Assembly (NCBI GenBank): GCA_012031265.1
Contig: JAAUTY010000019.1
Coordinates: 1-64,000, forward strand
DNA: 64,000 nucleotides
From: Spirulinaceae cyanobacterium SM2_1_0
GTDB taxonomy: Bacteria; Cyanobacteriota; Cyanobacteriia; Cyanobacteriales; Spirulinaceae
Direction of reading: 5' to 3'
The notes beneath the pieces were generated by a model. It searched no databases and was not told the DNA's origin. It saw only the letters and a program-made list of their open reading frames with translations. Position numbers and translations under genes: made by a program. This document shows, piece by piece, positions 1-6,373 of this stretch (the stretch's first letter is position 1; each line of letters begins with the position of its first letter).

Positions 1-155
1 GATCGCGAATCGAAGAGCACGATCACCGCCCGCAGCGGTCGCCAGTTTCAATCCCTGAAAGAGATTAGAAGCGATCGCGAACCGCACCCTTCGCAGTGCC
101 AGTCTGCTTTGTTTTTTGTTTCAATCCCTGAAAGAGATTAGAAGCGATCGCGAAC
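1..155 (-). CRISPR. CRISPR array, leader-proximal end (subtype I-D), cut by the left edge
   Basis: Two complete 37-bp repeats lie at 45-81 and 118-154, and the last 9 bases of a third lie at 1-9. The spacers are 35 bp (10-44) and 36 bp (82-117). Read on the minus strand the repeat ends in GGGATTGAAAC, the usual cyanobacterial 5' handle side, so transcription runs leftward from a leader on the right, matching the adjacent cas operon. A short stem (AATCTC with GGGATT around a TTTCA loop) is the likely Cas6 site. The two full repeats are identical; both are followed by C (82, 155), which may make the unit 38 bp, while the partial one is followed by T. The repeat contains the genome-wide HIP1 octamer GCGATCGC. 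Array length beyond the window is unknown. Confidence 0.95.
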
Positions 156-514
156 GCGGGCGGCTGAAAGGCTTACAGTATTTGGTTTTCGAGGTTCGGT
201 TGCGCGGAGGGTTAGTTCCGAGCGCGCAATACCTAGATTGTATGATCCTTTTCCTAAAAAATAAACCCCTCAAAAGCTTAACCCGTAAGGCTTTCAGCAT
301 TTGCGCGAACCTCCTCAGCGCCACCAAAGCTGCAAACGTTCTGCCTGCCTTGCTTTCAGGCATTTGCGTCCACCTTGGCTCATCAACACCCACCCAGCCG
401 CGCAATGCAAAAAGCAAAACACAAGATTCAAAAATAGCATCAAAATCCCCATAAACACCTCCCAAGCTCAACCAGCCTGCCCAGACATACCTACAAAATC
501 GTGCCAACCTGCGC
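156..514 (-). promoter_or_regulatory. CRISPR leader region between cas2 and the first repeat
   Basis: This gap of about 360 bases between the cas2 stop and the leader-proximal repeat holds no convincing gene. Part of it (about 230-480) is A/T-rich relative to the window, as expected for a leader with the array promoter and adaptation signals. I cannot point to a specific -10 box or integration-host-factor site. Short open frames on both strands here have no protein-like composition and one runs through the repeats. Confidence 0.6.
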
Positions 515-787
515 CTAAACCAAAAAAATCGTATCGTCCCGCACCGGCACCCCACCCAACCGCTCCACCTTTTCCTGACAGCAGGCGCAGAGAAAATAGA
601 AACGGACACTATCATCAGGTGGTTGAATTAACCGATCCAAGCGATCGCGCAACCGCGCATACTGCGTCGGTGTCAAATCGCACTCAAACAAACTGTACTG
701 CATCCACTGTCCATACGAAGACAGGATTTTATGAACCTTAGTGCGCCGTTTATCATCCGAAATATCATAGCTAACCACCATGAACAC
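515..787 (-). CDS. cas2: CRISPR-associated endoribonuclease Cas2
   Basis: Cas2 forms the structural centre of the Cas1-Cas2 spacer-integration complex. The 90-residue product starts with the family pattern of a beta strand followed by Asp (VVSYDIS, Asp at about residue 8) and a basic helix (DDKRRTKVH), then GQWMQYSLFEC, all typical of Cas2. Length is normal. The start is taken as GTG at 787 because an AAGGGG Shine-Dalgarno lies 8 bases upstream; an in-frame ATG at 781 is the alternative. It is the last gene of the operon, 54 bases after cas1, and faces the leader. Identification is secure. Confidence 0.95.
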   Translation of the reverse strand: MFMVVSYDISDDKRRTKVHKILSSYGQWMQYSLFECDLTPTQYARLRDRLDRLIQPPDDSVRFYFLCACCQEKVERLGGVPVRDDTIFLV

Positions 788-841
788 AAAATTATCCCCT
801 TCCCAAAATCAACCCATATAGTTTTATAAAAGTCCCAAAAA

Positions 842-1846
842 CTAACGCAAAACTAAAGGTGGATAAAACTCAATTTGTTCCAACAAATACTGACTCAACA
901 AACGCGCTTGAATTTCAAACGCCTCCTGATAACTACATTGACGTTTCAGCACCGGATGTTTGAACTTAGACTGCTTCTTTTGCTCATAGCAACGTAAAAA
1001 GCTGGCTCTTGCCTCTGGAGTCAATGACACCGCCCGACTAATCGGTTCCGACTCAAAATCATCAGGCTGAAGCTGACCCCGATTCAGCACCGCCAGCACC
1101 ATCGCATCCACCACTAGCGGCCGAAACTCCTCCATCAAATCCAGCGCCAAAGACGGCCGACCATAGCGCTCGACATGCAGATAACCCAGATAAGGATCAA
1201 AACCGACAATATTCAGCGCCGACTGCACATCATGGCGCAACAGCGCATAGCCAAAGCTGAGCAACGAATTGACCGGATCGCGTGGTGGGCGACGATTGCG
1301 CGTCGTGAAACAAAACCCCTCCGCACGAATCAAGCGTCCAAAACAGCCAAAATAAGCCGCACTTCCAGCCCCTTCCAAACCCCGCAACGAATCAATCAAA
1401 TCAGTCTGCTCAATTGGGGCGATCGCTTGTTCAAGCCGAGTCAACGCCGCCGTCAGATCCAGCCCTTCCACCTCCCGCTGTGCCCGCAGCAACGCATGGC
1501 GATAATTCTTCAACTTCCCGCGTACAAAACCGCGCACCAGATGCACCGCCTGCTCCGTCTCCCCCGCCGCCCGCCACTGCACCCGCCGCACAAAAATATT
1601 TTTCGTCAGCTCCGGCTCTAGTCGCCCTCGATAGCGTCCCGTAGCAGTCAAAAAACTCAGCGGAATCTTGCGGCTCAACAACTCCTCAATTACCTGGGGT
1701 GAAACCGTCGCTCGCCCCAAAACCACCACCCCATCCACTTTCAAAAGCGGCACATCCAAGAGCTTTTGATGATTAACCTTAACCGTCAAACGTTCATCCG
1801 TCTTACCAATGAAAGCATCCGCCTGCGTAATATAAACCGTACCCAT
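842..1846 (-). CDS. cas1: CRISPR-associated endonuclease/integrase Cas1
   Basis: Cas1 is the catalytic integrase of spacer acquisition. The 334-residue protein has the N-terminal beta domain (MGTVYITQADAFIG) and the alpha-helical catalytic domain. The metal-binding residues can be placed at Glu158 (GLEGAGS), His224 (GYLHVERYG) and Glu239/240 (DLMEEFRP). Length and motifs are those of subtype I-D and related type I enzymes. It follows cas4 after 35 bases and precedes cas2, the standard adaptation module order cas4-cas1-cas2. No sign of damage. Confidence 0.97.
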   Translation of the reverse strand: MGTVYITQADAFIGKTDERLTVKVNHQKLLDVPLLKVDGVVVLGRATVSPQVIEELLSRKIPLSFLTATGRYRGRLEPELTKNIFVRRVQWRAAGETEQAVHLVRGFVRGKLKNYRHALLRAQREVEGLDLTAALTRLEQAIAPIEQTDLIDSLRGLEGAGSAAYFGCFGRLIRAEGFCFTTRNRRPPRDPVNSLLSFGYALLRHDVQSALNIVGFDPYLGYLHVERYGRPSLALDLMEEFRPLVVDAMVLAVLNRGQLQPDDFESEPISRAVSLTPEARASFLRCYEQKKQSKFKHPVLKRQCSYQEAFEIQARLLSQYLLEQIEFYPPLVLR

Positions 1847-1881
1847 CAGCCAACCTCAAAATTAAACCAGAAGATTATTTT

Positions 1882-2463
1882 TCAAACTGCTTCCTGATAC
1901 CGCTGCAATTGACCTGCGGCACGCGGCAGACACTGCTCCCGCAAACTACAGCCCCGGCAGCGCGGACCATAGATCGCGGGTGGCATCAGCCCCGTCAGCA
2001 ACAACTGTCGTACTGACGCGATCGCCGCGATCGTCTCCTCACGCAGCGCCGCCGAAAATTCCACAAGCTGCCGCTGATGCGACTGCGCGTAATACAAATA
2101 GCCCTGAGAAACAGACCGACCCAGCATCTCCTCCAGACAGAGCGCCTGCGCGCAGACTTGCAGCGCATCATTCCCAAACTCGCCCCGTCGTCCGCGCTTA
2201 TACTCCACCGGATAAGTCTGCCCATCACTCGTTTCCACCAGATCCGCCTTGCCCACCAGTTGGTAGCGATCGCTTCGCAACCAAATTGCCCGCACCTGCC
2301 AAGTTTCCTCACGCATTCCCTCCCCCAGCGTATGCACCCGCTCATGCAAGCTCGTCCCCTCAACCGTGTACTGATTATCCACAAACTCCCCAGCACAAAA
2401 CATCCGCCAACATCGATGCGGACAATAGCTAAATTGATTGAGCGCCGCAATCGGAATATCCAT
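1882..2463 (-). CDS. cas4: CRISPR-associated exonuclease Cas4
   Basis: Cas4 is a RecB-like iron-sulfur nuclease that trims prespacers and helps select PAM-containing ends. In the 193-residue product the first cluster cysteine is at about residue 14 (FSYCPHRC) and the last three form CRGCSLREQC near the C-terminus. The nuclease core is visible as GKADLVE followed by PVEYKRG, the D and E-x-K of the PD-(D/E)XK fold, and then a helix with Gln (DALQVCAQ). It lies between cas6 and cas1 in a tightly packed operon. Confidence 0.95.
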   Translation of the reverse strand: MDIPIAALNQFSYCPHRCWRMFCAGEFVDNQYTVEGTSLHERVHTLGEGMREETWQVRAIWLRSDRYQLVGKADLVETSDGQTYPVEYKRGRRGEFGNDALQVCAQALCLEEMLGRSVSQGYLYYAQSHQRQLVEFSAALREETIAAIASVRQLLLTGLMPPAIYGPRCRGCSLREQCLPRAAGQLQRYQEAV

Positions 2464-2519
2464 AAAACAACCTTTGAATTGGACTTTTTAGAGGCATAAA
2501 CTCAGACATTATTTGAGAA

Positions 2520-3362
2520 TTAAATTCTCAAACTCATCCCCATTCCCATCGGTGTCTTTCGCCCAACTCCCGCATAAATTGCAAAATCAGCTAGCGCATT
2601 GAGTTGGCGGATCCATTCTGGTGAAACATCACCCAGAATCTTGTAAGTGACCGTGCCCACACAACCAATAAACTTGCTGCGCGAGTCGGCAACCAACTCC
2701 GTCCGAATATCGAAATAGCTAGGAAAAAGCGACGCGATCGCCTCAGCATCCATCGGCAAATCACTATAGCGTTGCCACTTATTCAACAAACTCCGAAACA
2801 CACAGTCGCGCGTCGGTAGTGCCGAATCATAATTGCCCTGCCGAAAAGCCGTCGGCGTGCAAAACGCCAAGGTGAGATCCCGATGGCAATCACTCGCCCG
2901 TGCATACAACTCCCGATAGCTACAACTCGCCGCCCAAGGTTGCCGCGACTGCGACGTTCCCAACACACTCGTCACCACCAAGTCAGCCGCACCCAGATGC
3001 CACGGCTGCTCAGGGTTGAGATCCAGCCACAAACTCGCCAAATGTCCAAACAGCGCCTCATCAAGCAGCGAAACCCGCCACCAACAAGCAGCTCCCGCCG
3101 GGATCGGTCGTGAGTGCTGCCAGCTCAAAGCCGTCCCTTGCTGATCACCCTGATCTGATCGCTTGACAATCGATTGCCGCTCCACTTGTACAGGACTTAG
3201 CGTGAATGCCTTCTGTTGTTTTTGGGCGTGCAATTGGTTTCCTAGTTCACCATCCACGGAACTGACCAGCGTGAGAAATAGAGCGTGCAAATGCCGACCA
3301 GTCAGAAAATTAGGATAGATCGGCGATCGCGGCACAAAATTGAGGACAAGACTATAAGGCAT
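2520..3362 (-). CDS. cas6: CRISPR RNA-processing endoribonuclease Cas6
   Basis: Cas6 cleaves the precursor CRISPR RNA within each repeat. The 280-residue product has the RAMP-type N-terminus and ends with the diagnostic glycine-rich loop AIYAGVGRKTPMGMGMS. An early histidine-containing segment (TGRHLHALFL, residues about 22-31) is a candidate for the catalytic histidine; this is inference. It is in the same strand and operon as csc1, 23 bases downstream of it. The hairpin in the neighbouring repeat is the expected substrate. Confidence 0.93.
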   Translation of the reverse strand: MPYSLVLNFVPRSPIYPNFLTGRHLHALFLTLVSSVDGELGNQLHAQKQQKAFTLSPVQVERQSIVKRSDQGDQQGTALSWQHSRPIPAGAACWWRVSLLDEALFGHLASLWLDLNPEQPWHLGAADLVVTSVLGTSQSRQPWAASCSYRELYARASDCHRDLTLAFCTPTAFRQGNYDSALPTRDCVFRSLLNKWQRYSDLPMDAEAIASLFPSYFDIRTELVADSRSKFIGCVGTVTYKILGDVSPEWIRQLNALADFAIYAGVGRKTPMGMGMSLRI

Positions 3363-3385
3363 AGCTCATAAGTAAGAAAGCGGCA

Positions 3386-4090
3386 CTACCGAAAGCGATA
3401 CTCCATCTGTGCCGGTAGGCAAAGACTGCCCTCAGCCATCACATAACAGTCACCATACAAACGACTATTTTGGATCAAGCTAACAGGCGGCATATTGATC
3501 GTATCGAAACTCAGAACACGATGACCAAACATGACATCGAGCGGATTCAGCGGTAATGGAACCGTAAAATTGCTAGCACGCTTGAGTTGCGGCTCAGGCA
3601 ATTGTTGCAGAACCACCGACGCCTTGCTCGACCACTTCCCCAACCGAATCCAGCGTGGTAGCGAAAGCGCTTTTTGAGCAATGATAAAACACTCAAACTG
3701 GCTCTCCGGCGCAATTTCCTTCGCTCGCCCAAAACTCGGAATATTCTTCTGAGTTTTCTTCATCTCGACATGATAGCGATTGTCCGCATACTTCCAGGTA
3801 TGCAACACAGCCGCATGTCGCAAAGCACGCGCCGGTGTGACATAAATCCCGGCCTCATTGAGGCGCGTCAAATGTGCCTCATAGCTCGGAACTTGTGTTG
3901 AACAAAAATAGCGGTACTCACTTTCAGAATCTACACAAGTCCCGTGGCGATCGCTATCCACCAACCCCAAGGCATAGCACAGCGCATAGTTATGAATCAC
4001 CGGCTCGGTTTCGTACAAGCGACCGATCTCGCGCGTCGCAAAGTAGAGGTTATCGTGCAGTTCGAGTTGACAACGGTAAATAATCGTCAT
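3386..4090 (-). CDS. csc1: Type I-D Cascade subunit Csc1 (Cas5d)
   Basis: Csc1 is the Cas5-family subunit that caps the 5' handle of the crRNA in the I-D effector complex. The 234-residue protein begins with the conserved MTIIYRCQLELHDNLYFATR type opening and EIGRLYETEPVIHNYALCYA segment that I associate with Csc1. Its position between csc2 and cas6 is the canonical I-D order. Start at 4090 is preceded by a 48-base gap after csc2. No irregularities are visible. Confidence 0.92.
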   Translation of the reverse strand: MTIIYRCQLELHDNLYFATREIGRLYETEPVIHNYALCYALGLVDSDRHGTCVDSESEYRYFCSTQVPSYEAHLTRLNEAGIYVTPARALRHAAVLHTWKYADNRYHVEMKKTQKNIPSFGRAKEIAPESQFECFIIAQKALSLPRWIRLGKWSSKASVVLQQLPEPQLKRASNFTVPLPLNPLDVMFGHRVLSFDTINMPPVSLIQNSRLYGDCYVMAEGSLCLPAQMEYRFR

Positions 4091-4138
4091 AGGTCATTCG
4101 GATAACAGCGATCGCCATAATCAAGCATTGGCTTTTTC

Positions 4139-5164
4139 CTACCGCTTAGCCTTAGCAACCCTCTTGGCATCAGCCTTCTTGATGTACTGCCCCTCATAGT
4201 GCTTAGCTTCAGTATTGGCTTTTTCTAGCAGTGCTCGCATCCCTTCCTCAGAACTCGTCAATGCCTTCACTTCGCTCAGCAATGGCTTAAAATCATCCCC
4301 GATCAAATGCGTCTGCACAATGAACTCCTCATTTAGCAAAGCTTGAATCGCCTCAGTTGCCTTTGCCATCACCAAATCCTCATTCAACGGATCAAGAGAG
4401 TTAAGCGTTTCCAGATCAAAGCGGTCATAGATCGCCTGCGTCCAGCGCAAGTTACTCGTAATCTCACCATCTGCAAAAACCACCCCCAACAGCTCATTCC
4501 GGAGCTTACCCGTGCGCGTCGTCTGTGCCCCATAGTGCCGCGTCCGCAGGATGTTATTGAACACATACAAAAACGTCGCTTCGGTCGGATCCCGCAAGGT
4601 CACAATGCTGGGAAAAAAGACCTGAGGGCGGATGTGATCTTGCTGATTGATGCGACTCGTCACTTCCCCAGGCTTTGAGCCAGCCTCACCCTTAGAAGCC
4701 ATCGTGCCGCTCTCATAGGGAGCATTGAGTGTGAAGGTCTCGTGGGATTCATCAAAGGGCGTAATCGAGTAAGCCGTATCGACAACCACCTTCGACTTCT
4801 CCGACCCCGAATCACCAATCGCAAAGCCATAGATAATGCAGTCCGCATTATCCATGCCAAACTCAACGTTGTACTCGCATTCTGCCGCCGTCAGGAACTC
4901 ATACTTCCGCAGCAACTCGCGCCCAACCAAGCGTTCTGGCGTCGATTGCTTACGCTTGAACATCGCCAGGCGGCTAATCGGAGCACTATTTTCCGGCGTC
5001 AAACCAGCCCGAACCCGCGCCTTATTCAGCTCACTATCGGTCTGAAACAATGGATAAGATTCCGTCACTCGCACCGTCAAGAAGTGAACATATTTCCCCA
5101 TCGGCTTGTAGGGGATTTCTGCGTGGAAGTGCTTGGCAGTATCGACAGTTTTCAGCAAAGACAT
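4139..5164 (-). CDS. csc2: Type I-D Cascade backbone subunit Csc2 (Cas7d)
   Basis: Csc2 is the Cas7-family protein that forms the helical backbone on crRNA. The 341-residue product includes a Cas7-like palm with segments such as SRLAMFKRKQSTPERLVGRE near residues 60-80 and a C-terminal basic tail (KKADAKRVAKAKR) suited to nucleic-acid binding. Length is usual for the family. It lies 48 bases upstream of csc1. Unusually it is separated from cas10d by two genes, the cas11d module and a PD-(D/E)XK-like gene. Confidence 0.93.
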   Translation of the reverse strand: MSLLKTVDTAKHFHAEIPYKPMGKYVHFLTVRVTESYPLFQTDSELNKARVRAGLTPENSAPISRLAMFKRKQSTPERLVGRELLRKYEFLTAAECEYNVEFGMDNADCIIYGFAIGDSGSEKSKVVVDTAYSITPFDESHETFTLNAPYESGTMASKGEAGSKPGEVTSRINQQDHIRPQVFFPSIVTLRDPTEATFLYVFNNILRTRHYGAQTTRTGKLRNELLGVVFADGEITSNLRWTQAIYDRFDLETLNSLDPLNEDLVMAKATEAIQALLNEEFIVQTHLIGDDFKPLLSEVKALTSSEEGMRALLEKANTEAKHYEGQYIKKADAKRVAKAKR

Positions 5165-5226
5165 AATCGTAATTTCTCCGTAATGAGTTTTGGGTGTTTC
5201 GACAGATGCAAAATCAAGGCTAGAGC

Positions 5227-5835
5227 CTATAATCTCAGTGCTCGAATTGAGATTCTCAAGACAGGCTCAAGATCATCAGGAACAACATATAAATTGACAT
5301 CTTGTGTAATGTTTTGAGTCTCACGATGCAAAACTCCAAATTGCCAAATATTCCCTGTTGTCACTGCGCCTAATAGAGTTGGCTCTTCGCTGGTCGTGAA
5401 CCACTGGTCGAGAGCAATGAGTTCAACAGCTAATTGGGTAAAGCCATTGTTCATATCCTCTTTCTTAGCCTCGATCACAAGTAGAGTCTTATCTGTTCGC
5501 AGTAAGTAGTCTAAGTAGCCCTGTAGACAACTTGAGACTTTCAGAGGATATTCGATCCTCAGTTGCGCCCCTGTGTAATGCACTAAGTCAGTGACAATTG
5601 GAGCCACTAGAATTTCACGACGGGCGGCTTCAGTTCTAAGGTTGACATAGGGCAAGACTTCGCTGATCCGACGCCGAACTTCTACAAGTCGGTCAAGCTC
5701 ACCAGAATATTTGGGTAGCTCAAGTTGTTGGCGTGAGAGTGAGTAGCCAAAATCAGCAACAACATCATCCACTTCAGCATTCAGCTCAAAAATCTTGCTG
5801 AAGGTATAAGTTTGATCGGGATCAAGTACTCGCAT
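5227..5835 (-). CDS. PD-(D/E)XK nuclease-like protein embedded in the cas operon
   Basis: The 202-residue protein is not a core I-D Cas subunit. A restriction-endonuclease-like core is visible: Glu in RREILVAP (about residue 73), Asp in LQGYLDYLL (about 108) and the E-x-K signature in LLVIEAKKED, followed by a helix with FTQLAVELIALDQ. It starts only 8 bases after the cas11d stop and ends 62 bases before csc2, so it should be co-transcribed with the effector genes. A second protein with the same core (GYVDYVV, IIEAKKDDFQQGLAQ) is encoded at 16699-17328 next to bioF, so the family is not restricted to CRISPR loci. Whether it acts in interference, adaptation or as an unrelated passenger cannot be told. 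Confidence 0.75.
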   Translation of the reverse strand: MRVLDPDQTYTFSKIFELNAEVDDVVADFGYSLSRQQLELPKYSGELDRLVEVRRRISEVLPYVNLRTEAARREILVAPIVTDLVHYTGAQLRIEYPLKVSSCLQGYLDYLLRTDKTLLVIEAKKEDMNNGFTQLAVELIALDQWFTTSEEPTLLGAVTTGNIWQFGVLHRETQNITQDVNLYVVPDDLEPVLRISIRALRL

Positions 5836-5843
5836 AGTGATCG

Positions 5844-6335
5844 CTAATCTCCAGACATCTGATTTTCATGAGCCTGAGACTCTTTTTGAGCTTTACGCTC
5901 TTGGTTTTCGCGATCTTGCTCCAGGCGGTACAGAAACTCGCAGGTATCGCGAATGAGGTTGAGTTGCCGACCAGCGAGACGCGCGCGATCGCCCTTCAAT
6001 GTCTCCACAAAAACATCTCGCACAAAGTATGCTGCGAATGCCAACACTTGCTGTCGTTCGACTTCGCGATCCTTGATCACCCAACGTCCCTCAGCCGTTG
6101 AGGTACGCACCCGATCCATCAACTTACACACCTCAGCAGCAACCACTTCAACGAGATCAAAAACACCAAGGTCAGCTTTGAGGATGGTATCAGCGGCAAT
6201 ATCAATCGGTTTCAGGATGGCGTTGGCCTTCGGGTTATAGGGCTTATTTGCCCGGTAAAATTCTCGATAGAGCAGCGTCAAGTTTTTAGGATGATTGATC
6301 GGGGATCCAGTAGCATTTTGTGGGTCATTTGACAT
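5844..6335 (-). CDS. cas11d: Cas11d small subunit (C-terminal module of Cas10d) with its own translation start
   Basis: This 163-residue helical protein corresponds to the C-terminal module of Csc3/Cas10d, which in Synechocystis type I-D is also made separately as Cas11d from an internal start; that comparison is from memory. Directly visible: the sequence upstream of the start is an open frame (YLSQWARK, IRLYLYDFYP) that joins cas10d if one T is added at 6483-6486. The start at 6335 is an ATG with AAGGAG at 6345-6350, nine bases upstream. A GTG at 6377 overlapping the cas10d stop (GTGA) is a longer alternative. Typical segments are AILKPIDIAAD and RARLAGRQLNLIRDT. It should coat the crRNA-target hybrid inside the complex. 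Confidence 0.8.
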   Translation of the reverse strand: MSNDPQNATGSPINHPKNLTLLYREFYRANKPYNPKANAILKPIDIAADTILKADLGVFDLVEVVAAEVCKLMDRVRTSTAEGRWVIKDREVERQQVLAFAAYFVRDVFVETLKGDRARLAGRQLNLIRDTCEFLYRLEQDRENQERKAQKESQAHENQMSGD

Positions 6336-6344
6336 TGAGATAAT

Positions 6345-6350
6345 CTCCTT
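6345..6350 (-). promoter_or_regulatory. Shine-Dalgarno sequence for internal cas11d start
   Basis: AAGGAG on the minus strand, nine bases before the ATG at 6335. It lies inside what would be coding sequence of an unbroken cas10d. A strong site in this position supports independent translation of the small subunit. Confidence 0.7.
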
Positions 6351-6373
6351 AAGATGAGTAGATTGACGGTTGA

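Noticed and set aside
116-454. Open frames across the CRISPR leader and repeats
   Set aside because: They run through the array or leader with no protein-like composition, overlap each other, and no ribosome site; they are chance frames.
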